A stretch of DNA of 29,167 nt from a virus, in IMG/VR virus record IMGVR_UViG_3300049491_000591, positions 1 to 29,167 of that record, one strand, 5' to 3'. A program made the position numbers and the translations under genes. The stretch's first letter is position 1, and each line of letters begins with the position of its first letter. Below are positions 10,801 to 16,230 of this stretch, one piece after another. The notes under the pieces were generated by a model. The model did not search any database, was not told the DNA's origin, and worked only from the letters and a program-made list of their open reading frames with translations.

Positions 10801-13323
10801 CAGGGCTACCTTGACCAGTTCACTGGCATTAAGGAGGCGATCAAGAACGAGATCGGCGGCCTGCCGACCGATCAAGACCCCTACGTCGCAGCTCGGCTTG
10901 CCAACGGCGGCGCCAGTTCCGTGATGCGCGGCCTGATGCTGCACGGCCAAGCCCGCTGGGCGGCCAATGGTCAGCACCTAGAGAAGATTGATGGCACCGA
11001 GGGCCTGCTCGACATCCTCAAGCCACTGGGCGAAGACCTGAACGACTTCTTCGGCTGGATGATCGGCAACCGGGCCGCGCGCCTGATGGCCGAGGGCCGA
11101 GAGAACAACTTCACCCCCGAGCAGATCAAAGTGCTGCAGGCGCTGAACAAGGGCAAGGAAGCCCAGTTCCGCCGGGCCGCGCTGGGCTACGCCGCGTTCA
11201 AGCGCAGCGTGCTCGACATCGCCGAAGGGGCGGGACTGCTGGATGCAGAGGGTCGCAAGGTCTGGGACCAAGCCGACTACATCCCGTTCTACCGCCAGAT
11301 CGACGACAAGGCCGTCTTCAGCGCGACCGGGAAGAAGGGCTTGTCCGGGCAGACATCGGGGATTCGCACGCTCAAGGGCGGCACATCTGCGCTGAACGAC
11401 CCGATGGAGAACATCTTGATGAACTTCAGCCGGCTGGTCGATGCTTCGCTGAAGAACAGCGCGCTGCGCAAGACGATCAGCGTTCTCGAAGACGCTGGCT
11501 CCGACATCATCAAGAAAGTGGGCTACGACATGAGCCGCCAGATCCTGCCGGCGGCGCAGATTCGCGACGTGCTGGAGCGCGCAGGAACCCCAGACCAGAT
11601 CCTTGACATCATCCCGCCCGATGCCTTCGACGGCATGGCCAAGATGTGGGCGATCCAGCCGCCGGCCGACAAGGACGTGGTGCGCATCATGGTCGACGGC
11701 AAGCCGAAGTTCTACAAGGTCAATGACCCGCTGCTGCTGAAGTCGCTGACCAGCTTCGTGCCGTTCGACTTCCCCGGCTTGGGCGTGGCGCGCGCCTTCA
11801 AGCGCATCCTCACTGGCGCGGTGACCTCGACCCCCGAATTCATGGCGCGCAACTTCATCCGGGACACCGGCGCGACGGCGCTCATCAGCCGCGACGGGTT
11901 CCACCCGTTCAAGTCGCTGGCGGGCATCGCCAAGTCCTACACCGAGAAGGGCGCCTACGAGGCCATGCTGTTCGCGGGTGCGAGTTTCCAGTCTGGTCAG
12001 GTGAATGCCGCGGACCCAACTGGCACCGCGACCGCCATGCGGCGCGCGCTGCGCCAGCGCGGGTTCAATGCCAGCTCGGCGAGCGACTTCATGGCAAGCA
12101 TCGTCGACACCCCGGCCAAGTTCTGGGAGAAGTACCGCCACGTGGGAGATGCGATTGAGAACGCAAACCGCGAGGCCGTCTACGAGGCCGCCATGAAAGC
12201 GGGCCGCGGTGAGACCGGCGCGGCCTTCGAGTCGAAAGACCTGATGGACTTCACGTTGCGCGGCAGCTCGCCGGTGTATCAGCTGATGGCCGATGTGCTG
12301 CCGTTCTTCAATGCCCGGGTGCAGGGCCTGTACCGCGTGGGCCGCGCTGACCCAAAGAGGCTGGCCATGTACGGCACGCTGATGATGATGGCCAGCTTGG
12401 CGCTGGCTTTCGCAAACGCGGGCAACGACGACTACGACAAGCTCCCAGACTGGGACAAGGACAGCTACTGGCACTTCTGGGTGAAGGGCCAGCACTTCCG
12501 TATCCCCAAGCCGTTCGAGCTCGGTGTGGTGTTCGCGACCGTGCCCGAGCGGATCATGCGGTATGCGAAGGGCCTGGACTCTGGCGCCAAGACGGCGGGC
12601 CGGATCTACGCCAACATCCGCGACCAACTCGCTTTTGACCCGCTCCCGCAGATGGTTCGACCTGGGGTGAACGTGTGGGCCAACAAGGACACCTTCCGCG
12701 ACGCGCCGATCGAGGGCATGAGCGACGAGGGCAAACTCCCATCACAGCGCTACTCGAAGTCCACCTCGGCCACGGCTGTTGCGGTGGTCAAGGGCATGGG
12801 CTCGGCGGCCGATGAGATCGGTCTGAGCCCGAAGAAGCTCGAGTACCTGGTCGGCGGCTACCTGGGCACGGCCGGCCTGTACGCACTCGGCCTGTCGGAC
12901 ATGGCGGTACGGGCACTCAACAACGAAGCCCCGGCCCCGGCCAAGCGGCTCGACCAGCTCCCGCTGATCGGCAGCTTCTACCGTCAAGACCCAGGCTTGA
13001 GCACGGTCTACGAGTCGGACCTGTACAAGATGCGGACGGAACTGGATCAAGTATTCGCCTCGATCCATGCGCTACGCAAAGACGATCGCGAAGAGGAAGC
13101 CGATGCGTTGGAGTCAAAGAACGAGAAGCTGCTGGGGGCCCGTCGAGCGATCAACCTTGGGGCCAAGAATCTTGCGGGCCTGCACAAGCAGCGCGACGAA
13201 ATCTATGCCGACCGGGCAATGACCCCGAAGGAGAAGCGAGATGCGCTCGATGACATCGCGCGCGAGCAAGGGAATGTGGCCAAGGAAACGATGAAGAACG
13301 AGGATGTACTCAACGCACGATGA
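1846..13323 (+). CDS. Giant polyvalent protein: N6-MTase, SNF2/DEAH helicase, metallopeptidase, LPD-type regions
   Basis: The ORF encodes 3825 residues, about 0.4 MDa. Visible order: Ala/Pro/Arg linker (about 6-45); helical segment with KPYIVRF (about 70-150); low-complexity Gly/Ser/Arg stretch (about 145-247) that is probably overprinted by the nested gene; YVGWGGL at 306; class-gamma adenine methyltransferase with SAM motif ESSMGPGNF near 385 and catalytic NPPF at 450-453; helicase with Walker A GAGKT at 1172-1176, DEAH at 1339-1342, TGTP at 1390 and motif VI QREGRIIRQ at 1734-1742; coiled coil (about 1765-1880); metallopeptidase HELLH at 2272-2276; a region with VEEIQSDW (2646) and AERYDLSKQVD (2755); and a long C-terminal region (about 2925-3825) with one likely membrane segment near 3505. 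The architecture matches large phage and ICE polyvalent proteins and recalls P1 DarB and the Bcep22 giant protein. Delivery with the DNA and protection against restriction are inferred. ATG 1846 has a weak ribosome site; the true start may be 1637 via a frameshift. Confidence 0.85.
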   Translation: MFDELMAAPTAAPAPRAPRAPRAPTTTPRAPRTATKAAGSAVVNTAKALDNAIDGLGKLFGGNKLGSGLSFDEETYAQAKPLFIAAVANLKDAAADLREAMRTVIEMISARFGRDVAQNMKPYIVRFVSDVRDGKVEMTQEQDNGQNDTRGQGPQALDEMAPGDGQGAEGRGEIGGSDSGRGVTNPTDDRGAQVPRASGTRSGGSGATSVRAPSTRGKRKGQPGNAERVGAEGSGLPANDGGNGLEPVSATNLPAFNFRITPDVRLGKGGEVEKFNDNLKAIRTLKAIEAEHRRATPDEQRALARYVGWGGLANAFPVKDTETGKEVLKPEWEKRGQELAELLSDKEYQLARRSTLDSHFTSEDVVSAMWSAARRLGFRGGMTLESSMGPGNFLGLIPDDMAGQTRFIGVEYDSLTARIATLLYPQETVLNAGFQAVPLPDGTFDLNIGNPPFGDQSLRFQYKPELNGATIHNQFIRGALDALKPGGLQIQVVSSSLMDKLANSDRAALAKKGRLLGAIRLPDTAFKENARTEVVTDILFIQRLTAGEERAMAEAFEAANRKPEKSATDEAKRQQLAAGVPAWVKTAKLADPLGGEDMDVNRYFVQNPHMVMGRIERSGTMYRGGSINVKFEKGASLSDALARAIEFLPQDVAGLEPDAIAKALTGHSLMSDALRIALSGQERGSIRIDLDGKLQQVVEKETANGEFLLARRELTAESPWSDQLLQSVDGAWYKLEVKKDAEGKSVKVKDADGKDTRTNLIERTDYPTDADVPALMRLGEARFERLKLLVGLRDLMVEQINLETADAPTARMEGNRAKFKAAYQSFVAKHGLISEPSNARLVDDMPDGALVQALEDKYRAAITPLRAKAMGEQPRPASVEPAPILSRRVIPKYEPATKADSATDALQITLSEFGKIKMDRIAELLSTDENGAISQLAEIDHPLIFKDPETNTWETRAVYLSGQVKRKLVAARAAGLRKNAEALEKVQPEPIGPENVTALLGSTWVPPEIYADFFEHMTGQKPRITFNRTLNRFTVRMPDESTRELNEQWGGERIRVETLIENQLNTEPVRVYDHTDDGPRVNVTLTELAQIKAAQIATEYQNWVFDDGDRRNQLVEVFNDRFNTRANRQHDGSHLVLPGKVPDVILRMRRHQKNAIWRGITERFMLMDHVVGAGKTFTAIARAMERRRMGLSKKPMIVVPNHMVEQFTIDVYRLYPGAKVLSMGKRDLEKKNRRKAFAKIAAGDHDIVIVPHSSFAFIDIAKETEERYLEVELAAAEQAIKDAVAEDPNGNGFRKSPTVKQAERLRDKLIARMDRIKGRTKADRLLTFEQLGVDDLTVDEAHEFKNLFYNSKLADVKGMGNPTGSQKAFDLYNKVRVLRESPTGTVTFMTGTPISNSAVEMYNMMRYLAADQLAELGLEHFDAWRAQFVSTDPGWEADETGRLKEVRRLGRTWSNMRSLMDLYYSFTDSVGNDDIKAAYREDNNGAEFPIPRVKGGDRQSVVIQPTQAQSELLKTIIDDFNSLPGIKDPKERNATRLRLMDRSRKVSLDVRAADRSSDSLEKGGKLERASDETKRIYDQFADRRGTQLIFLDRSVPKASGDKAKLKDYDAIVAQRDAALAKADEEGYRKANDKLEVFDANEMAEMRAAQSGGWNAYQQIKDNLIARGIPANEIRFIQEANNDAQKQALFDAVNDGTVRVLIGSTQRMGAGTNVQKRLVGLHHADVTWKPSDIEQREGRIIRQGNLFATPTIDGLPNPLYDPAFEVQILAYATERTIDAKMWGLNSTKLRTINGIRKYDGAFQMEFEDEESVSMAEMAALASGDPLLMERVKLVSEIRKLEILEDQHRRKAWGVKSQIEQFERNIKDFPATIAKLDATAKRLTEAKLALEERAAARTVTVDGQVFKRGQWSDAVKAAQASAEAQQAGNDKARYAVTIDGKKYTNKEAIANAVSAALGDANAFEAIIDGQNFTTITDAGRKIAEMVKAEAEVLGNGSTVEIELGAFAGYKFGADLSLSSTGGMYRLELNVSDEQGRILSQDSARSRENPDYTTAALTGPLMGLDFKPYIAQVSADNYRQSLETAQRELPLVQARKGAPFTLASELAEKRERLEEVTKLLAGTKSVDIYPDLRDMQAEEWDIANPTGWPNVPDVKFDFQDTEVLPVPEAIEAGPVHSGDAAAMAKLQLAFRSKVPSFKDLTLTALPRVTKPGARDSQLAHDRYAAVDMMEKAYGKRVVFFHSSTQFANGMQADYLPGYIFINENTTRPIMAVLGHELLHSLRVDHPALYAKLSDRVRAMLENPGAYGQLLNARRASRGMAPLTFDKLREELIADIVGDNFTDPRFWRQMSLSQPSLFGRVLRVIRDFLDTLLSKLKNERPYGTDRYLSDVQAARDAVVDAMRQFSNDPKTSAAAVANAAENLTDTNEPFYSELARQVETAKMGSAPAQGWADWLKGLTSKGTIKADEVAWTGLDDWLAMQPGKITRAQVQQFLEGNGVKVTETTLGVREEPILTEPDAIAYLRRETGLDPEEEYGYSTPNDYVDLANQMQAERGGGTKYSQYTLPGGTNYREVLLTLPGEFEVRRAKDGSVVSRHSILQEARAAVTSEAGLTMAGSRAYKSSHWDQPNVLVHIRLNDRTDANGKRVLFVEEIQSDWAQEGKKKGFADQRGAALTPNEHKRAIELQTIDRQRELAPAERTELDDLLHRHGRSAPGLLLPVAPFVGKTDAWISLAIKRVIKMAVDEGYDRVAFINGDQSAERYDLSKQVDSIRVVGRTDARTGEKTRSVTVELNEDGGTSTFGVDANGVVDNVSGTRPMRDAKGKPLSDVIGKEMAERVMTADLGTLRGGVEFRGDGLKVGGEGMKAFYDKIVPSVAKDVLKKLGGDELTQVPLRVGAPAKVTRENKFDDVLYRDTVQQPGFDITDSMREKAAGGLPMFDLKDYTDEQREALARAGIDTRTRLQRAGDRIRLFYDQAARALRGNYARQFQQGYLDQFTGIKEAIKNEIGGLPTDQDPYVAARLANGGASSVMRGLMLHGQARWAANGQHLEKIDGTEGLLDILKPLGEDLNDFFGWMIGNRAARLMAEGRENNFTPEQIKVLQALNKGKEAQFRRAALGYAAFKRSVLDIAEGAGLLDAEGRKVWDQADYIPFYRQIDDKAVFSATGKKGLSGQTSGIRTLKGGTSALNDPMENILMNFSRLVDASLKNSALRKTISVLEDAGSDIIKKVGYDMSRQILPAAQIRDVLERAGTPDQILDIIPPDAFDGMAKMWAIQPPADKDVVRIMVDGKPKFYKVNDPLLLKSLTSFVPFDFPGLGVARAFKRILTGAVTSTPEFMARNFIRDTGATALISRDGFHPFKSLAGIAKSYTEKGAYEAMLFAGASFQSGQVNAADPTGTATAMRRALRQRGFNASSASDFMASIVDTPAKFWEKYRHVGDAIENANREAVYEAAMKAGRGETGAAFESKDLMDFTLRGSSPVYQLMADVLPFFNARVQGLYRVGRADPKRLAMYGTLMMMASLALAFANAGNDDYDKLPDWDKDSYWHFWVKGQHFRIPKPFELGVVFATVPERIMRYAKGLDSGAKTAGRIYANIRDQLAFDPLPQMVRPGVNVWANKDTFRDAPIEGMSDEGKLPSQRYSKSTSATAVAVVKGMGSAADEIGLSPKKLEYLVGGYLGTAGLYALGLSDMAVRALNNEAPAPAKRLDQLPLIGSFYRQDPGLSTVYESDLYKMRTELDQVFASIHALRKDDREEEADALESKNEKLLGARRAINLGAKNLAGLHKQRDEIYADRAMTPKEKRDALDDIAREQGNVAKETMKNEDVLNAR
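2276..2581 (+). CDS. Conserved-looking phage protein nested in the giant ORF (frame 2)
   Basis: This 101-residue ORF (MDRTTLADKALKHWTKWRP...) overlaps the giant ORF in the other forward frame. It looks like a normal globular helical protein: Leu, Ala, Glu and Lys in a heptad-like arrangement, and an ALPLFVLLPPE segment near residue 65. It resembles small phage proteins with an HWxxxRPxMxxEL opening. Third codon positions in this frame are mostly G or C. The giant frame over the same bases has far poorer third-position GC and reads as Gly/Ser/Arg/Thr low complexity. This frame therefore carries the selected coding signal. The ribosome site is ACAGGAGCAAGACA just before the ATG. Function is unknown. 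Confidence 0.75.
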   Translation: MDRTTLADKALKHWTKWRPEMVKELKAEGKLAEAIQGAALQTQRMIAELKSQGLQEHEAEEVALPLFVLLPPEANAKDSPEMQSELAQKEADYQRMMAGTV

Positions 13324-13570
13324 AGGCTTGAGCAATCTGGACCAAGCCGCCGCAGAAGGCAAAGAACATGAGGCCGGCCATGAACCCATCTTCATCGTTT
13401 GCGGCACCGCGGCGCAGCAGGTAGGCGAGAAAGAAAAAGAATAGCCCGGCCCAGATCGAAAGCGGCGCGGTCAGGAGCCCAGCGATGACGAAAAGGACGG
13501 TTGCTGCTGTAAGCATCCGTGAAGTGTACGAACGCCGATAATCCCCACCACCCAACCCAAGGACGGGCAT
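13310..13570 (-). CDS. Small membrane protein, opposite strand
   Basis: This leftward ORF fills the gap between the giant gene, whose last 14 bases it overlaps tail to tail, and the lysis block. From 13570 it gives 86 residues; an alternative ATG at 13516 gives 68. Neither has a convincing ribosome site. From MLTAATVLFVIAGLL on there are three hydrophobic segments separated by charged turns (RRGAANDEDG), ending AQAFIVR. Codon third positions are GC-rich. No rightward ORF occupies 13324-13568, so this is unlikely to be a shadow. The function is unknown; a membrane or lysogenic-conversion role would fit a lone antisense gene in a late operon (inference). Confidence 0.55.
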   Translation of the reverse strand: MPVLGLGGGDYRRSYTSRMLTAATVLFVIAGLLTAPLSIWAGLFFFFLAYLLRRGAANDEDGFMAGLMFFAFCGGLVQIAQAFIVR

Positions 13571-13880
13571 GATGAAAATTCCAGTGATCCCAGGAGACAA
13601 AGCCAACCATGGGTTTTGGGGCTCGGCAGTCTTTGCCGTAGTCAGCACCGTGGTTTCGTTCTGGTCGAGGCGCTATGCGCGGCCAGCCGGCATCATGGCT
13701 GCTGCGCTGGCCGGCCTGTTCACCGAGTGGCGCCAGGCGCAACTCAACAAGGCCGCGATCGCCGCCGGTAACCCACCGCCGCACACAGTGGACGGATGGG
13801 ATGCCGCAGCGACAGTCATGGGTGCCGTCTACTTGCTGGCCTGCATCACGGCCATGGAAGGAGTCCAGGGCCATGGCTGA
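13569..13880 (+). CDS. Phage membrane protein, lysis block
   Basis: This 103-residue protein opens MMKIPVIPGDKANHGFWG, a start often seen in small membrane proteins of phage lysis regions. The core has two hydrophobic segments (SAVFAVVSTVVSFW and IMAAALAGLF, the latter running into TEWRQAQLNK) and a third near the C-terminus (AATVMGAVYLLACI). AAGGA at 13559-13563 serves either ATG 13569 or ATG 13572; the second has the better spacing. It overlaps the next gene by 8 bases. The role is probably lysis-associated, for instance a holin partner, but this is inferred from position and membrane segments. Confidence 0.7.
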   Translation: MMKIPVIPGDKANHGFWGSAVFAVVSTVVSFWSRRYARPAGIMAAALAGLFTEWRQAQLNKAAIAAGNPPPHTVDGWDAAATVMGAVYLLACITAMEGVQGHG

Positions 13881-14250
13881 ACCAACCACAACCGGCCTCG
13901 CCGGCATCGCGGCCGCAGCTGGAGGCTCGGCGCTCATGGTGACCCTGGGCATCGACCACCAGGCCCTGCTCTGGGCCCTGATCGGCGCCACATTGGGCTT
14001 GACCGCCGCGCCCCAGGCAAGCCGAGCTCGATTCGCTTGCGTCTTTGTCTGCGCCGTCCTGGCCAGCGCCCTTCTGGGAACATGGCTCGCGACCACCATG
14101 GTCGAGCTGCCGACGCGCAAACTCGCAACCCTGGGCGCCTCGCTGATCCTTGGCGCGCTGTTCCACCCCCTTCTGACCGCAGCCATCGGGGTTGTCCCAA
14201 CTATCGTCAAGGCGGCGCTGCGACGCTTTGGCCTGGGAGAGCAAGCATGA
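13873..14250 (+). CDS. Small membrane protein, holin-like
   Basis: A 125-residue protein with at least three hydrophobic segments: SALMVTLGIDHQALLWALIGATLGL, then FACVFVCAVLASALLGTWLA, and ATLGASLILGALFHPLLTAAIGVV. The C-terminus is basic (KAALRRFGLGEQA). AAGGAG about 9 bases before the ATG supports this start; the upstream in-frame extension to 13675 is a shadow of the previous gene. It ends in an ATGA overlap with the next gene. Size, topology and position next to the holin and endolysin suggest a holin or antiholin. No specific family is recognised. Confidence 0.7.
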   Translation: MAEPTTTGLAGIAAAAGGSALMVTLGIDHQALLWALIGATLGLTAAPQASRARFACVFVCAVLASALLGTWLATTMVELPTRKLATLGASLILGALFHPLLTAAIGVVPTIVKAALRRFGLGEQA

Positions 14251-14597
14251 CGCTCGAATTCATCGACCAAGTGCTGAACTTCATTTCCGGCACGCTGGCC
14301 TTTGCCCTTCTGATCCCCTACCTCGACCGCCTGCGCCTGATGGCGTGGAAGACGCACCTTTGGCGCGTGGTCGGTATGCACTTGGCCTGGGCGCTCTGGC
14401 TCGGCTGGGTCGCGTTCCATGGACTGGTGATCGGCGATGTGGACGGCGCGCAGATCCTGGCGCTGATCGGCGCGGCGATGTGGCTGGCTGTCAGCCATGC
14501 CGCGTGGCCGCACAACCACCCTCCCGAAGAAACCGAGAGCGGGCCCGTCCCGCTGGGCATGATTGGTGAGCACACCCGCACCCCGCTGGACACATGA
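14247..14597 (+). CDS. Three-segment membrane protein, lysis block
   Basis: A 116-residue protein starting MTLEFIDQVLNFISGTL. Hydrophobic segments lie at about 10-27 (FISGTLAFALLIPYL), 44-63 (MHLAWALWLGWVAFHGLVI) and 70-88 (ILALIGAAMWLAVSHAAW), followed by a polar tail (NHPPEETESG...). The ATG overlaps the previous TGA, so translation is probably coupled. The long in-frame extension upstream to 14037 overlaps the previous gene and is rejected. No family name can be given; the context suggests a role at the membrane during lysis. Confidence 0.7.
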   Translation: MTLEFIDQVLNFISGTLAFALLIPYLDRLRLMAWKTHLWRVVGMHLAWALWLGWVAFHGLVIGDVDGAQILALIGAAMWLAVSHAAWPHNHPPEETESGPVPLGMIGEHTRTPLDT

Positions 14598-14767
14598 GCC
14601 CGATCATCTGGGTGCTGCTGGGCGCCCTGCTCCTGATCGTGGTCATCGCGGTGCTGGTGTTCCTGCATGATCGCGGCGCCGAGAAAGTCGCCGCTCGAAT
14701 CCGCGCCGAGAACCGAGAATTTGCAGAGCAGGCGAGTTTCCGATGGGACGACCAGAAGAAGAGGTAG
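14594..14767 (+). CDS. 57-residue single-span membrane protein
   Basis: The ATG overlaps the preceding stop (ATGA). Residues 4-22 (IIWVLLGALLLIVVIAVLV) form one clear membrane segment. A charged, helical tail follows (HDRGAEKVAARIRAENREFAEQ...), ending DDQKKR. The N-in, one-span, charged-tail layout is that of an inner-membrane spanin, but the tail is short for that family and no lipoprotein partner is seen. It could equally be an antiholin-like peptide. It overlaps the next gene by 25 bases. Confidence 0.6.
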   Translation: MSPIIWVLLGALLLIVVIAVLVFLHDRGAEKVAARIRAENREFAEQASFRWDDQKKR

Positions 14768-15087
14768 GCCTGCCTGGTGGTGGGCCGGATGTCCTGCTGG
14801 CATCTCTGAACGAGATTCGGGTGCAGTTCCTGCACTCAAGGAACATCCGCGCCAGCGATGGAGTGGCCGCCTCGATCAGCGTCATTCGGCACCTTGCCGA
14901 CACTGACCCGGATCTTCACTCTGCGCTCGACGTGCTCAAGGCCCAGTACCTGAAGGCGGGCAACGGCCGCGGCGCGAATGGTGTGATCGCTTCGATGCGC
15001 GCGCTGCGCCGATGGCTGGAGCAGGTTGACATCGACATCACCGAGCCTGCCCCGCTGTCGAGCCAGTTCGGAGAACTCCCCCCCTGA
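14743..15087 (+). CDS. Small soluble phage protein, unknown
   Basis: A 114-residue protein starting MGRPEEEVGL within the end of the previous gene. The body looks like a compact helical domain with two similar halves: ASDGVAASISVIRHLAD and GANGVIASMRALRRWLEQ share a (A/G)xxGVxASxxxxR pattern about 45 residues apart, suggesting an internal duplication. There is no membrane segment or catalytic motif. It lies just before the holin, 18 bases upstream. Function unknown. Confidence 0.65.
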   Translation: MGRPEEEVGLPGGGPDVLLASLNEIRVQFLHSRNIRASDGVAASISVIRHLADTDPDLHSALDVLKAQYLKAGNGRGANGVIASMRALRRWLEQVDIDITEPAPLSSQFGELPP

Positions 15088-15105
15088 CCCAGAAAGGTCC
15101 AAACC

Positions 15106-15585
15106 ATGATGTCCCTGATCGCGATGCTCGGCGCCGGCGTGTTCCGCCTGATTCCCTTCCTTGTGGACTTCTTCAAGGAAAAGCGCGAGGCCGAACACGA
15201 GTTCCGCATGACCGAGCTGCAACTCAAGATCGACCAGGCGCGCGCAACGCAGCAGATTGACCTCGCGCATGCCCAAGCCGAGATTGCGGCCAATGCGGGT
15301 GAAATGGAGGCTTGGTCCAAGGCAATCGGTGACCAGGGTAAACCGACCGGCGTTGGCTGGGCGGATGCGCTGTCGGCTTCGGTGCGGCCGGTTCTGACCT
15401 ACTGGTGGTGCATGGTGCTGTACACCGCAGCCAAGGTCATCGCGATCATGGTCGCGTTCGAGAATCACTCGACCCTGACGGTCTTCGCTGGAATCCTGGT
15501 GACCGAGTTCGACACTGCGATCATCGGCAGCATCTTCAGCTTCTGGTTCGTCGACCGCGCAATTCGCAAGACGAGTGGGAAATGA
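15106..15585 (+). CDS. Holin, 3-TM (GTA_holin_3TM-like)
   Basis: This 159-residue protein has an N-terminal hydrophobic stretch (LIAMLGAGVFRLIPFLVDFF). A charged coiled-coil region rich in Glu, Gln, Lys and Ala follows (about 24-75), then two membrane segments after SVRPVLTYWW (VLYTAAKVIAIMVAF and ILVTEFDTAIIGSIFSFWF), ending FVDRAIRKTSGK. This order matches the 3-TM holins of gene transfer agents and many betaproteobacterial phages, where RPxxTYW precedes the paired helices. The holin makes the inner-membrane lesion that releases the endolysin. AAAGG about 8-10 bases upstream supports 15106 or the adjacent ATG at 15109. The gene ends in an ATGA overlap with the endolysin. Confidence 0.8.
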   Translation: MMSLIAMLGAGVFRLIPFLVDFFKEKREAEHEFRMTELQLKIDQARATQQIDLAHAQAEIAANAGEMEAWSKAIGDQGKPTGVGWADALSASVRPVLTYWWCMVLYTAAKVIAIMVAFENHSTLTVFAGILVTEFDTAIIGSIFSFWFVDRAIRKTSGK

Positions 15586-16010
15586 ACGCTCTCGATCTGA
15601 TGATGCGGCTGGTCCGCATGTTCGAGGGGTGTTTCCTCAGGGCCTACCTATGCCCGGCCGGAATCCCCACGATCGGATGGGGAAGCACAGGCCCTGACGT
15701 ATTCCTCGGGCTGGTCTGGATCATGTCCCAGGCTGATGCCAGGATGCGCTACGACGCGATGCGGTTCCTCACGGCAAGCCGGGCGCTCTGCCCAACGGCG
15801 AACACTCCAGGGCGCCAGGCTGCGCTGGCAGACTTCGCCTACAACCTGGGGCTGACCCGCCTGAAGGGATCGACCTTGCGGAAGCGGGTGCTGGCCAACG
15901 ACTGGGCCGGCGCGGCGATCGAGCTGGCCAAATGGACCCGGGGAGGGGGCCGGGTGCTGCCCGGCTTGGTACGGCGGCGGAAGGCAGAGATTGCCTTGCT
16001 CGCCGCGTGA
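15582..16010 (+). CDS. Endolysin, GH24 phage lysozyme type
   Basis: A 142-residue muramidase-like protein. The active-site stretch reads FEGCFLRAYLCPAGIPTIGWG: Glu15, then 8 residues, Cys24, then 5 residues, Thr30. This is the E-8-D-5-T spacing of T4-type lysozymes, with Cys in the Asp position. Such E/C/T variants are common in phages, and Asp-to-Cys at this site is known to be tolerated in T4 lysozyme. Further down, ALADFAYNLGLTRLKGSTLRKRVLANDW is typical of the family's C-terminal lobe. There is no signal or SAR anchor, so export would need the holin. No spanin genes follow: the leftward operon ends two bases downstream. Confidence 0.9.
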   Translation: MNALDLMMRLVRMFEGCFLRAYLCPAGIPTIGWGSTGPDVFLGLVWIMSQADARMRYDAMRFLTASRALCPTANTPGRQAALADFAYNLGLTRLKGSTLRKRVLANDWAGAAIELAKWTRGGGRVLPGLVRRRKAEIALLAA

Positions 16011-16011
16011 C

Positions 16012-16230
16012 CTACTTGCGGATGCCGGCCTGGGCACGCAGCAGTTCATTCGCTGCGCGATCGTAGGCCTCGGCCACGTAGAGCGCAGCCGGCTTGATGG
16101 GAAGGTGCCCGGCGCCACGCAGGCGCACCTTCTGTGCCTCGGTGCGCAGCGCGTAGGCCATCTCTTCGAGCGTGATTGAAGCCCAGCGCGCAGCCGACTC
16201 TTCAAAGCTCACCAGAACTTCAGCCGCCAC
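16012..16230 (-). CDS. Small soluble protein, end of leftward operon
   Basis: A 72-residue protein starting at GTG, overlapping the pilin stop by 11 bases. It looks helical and charged ([24 protein letters not shown], then [20 protein letters not shown]). It has no membrane segment or known motif. It converges on the endolysin with a one-base gap, so the two operons face each other with no room for a separate terminator. Function unknown; it may be the original phage gene at this end of the operon, next to which the pilin was inserted. Confidence 0.6.
   Translation of the reverse strand: MAAEVLVSFEESAARWASITLEEMAYALRTEAQKVRLRGAGHLPIKPAALYVAEAYDRAANELLRAQAGIRK

Noticed and set aside
10978-12627. 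Leftward ORF of 549 codons opposite the C-terminal part of the giant gene
   Set aside because: Antisense shadow with His/Val/Arg-rich composition and no ribosome site.
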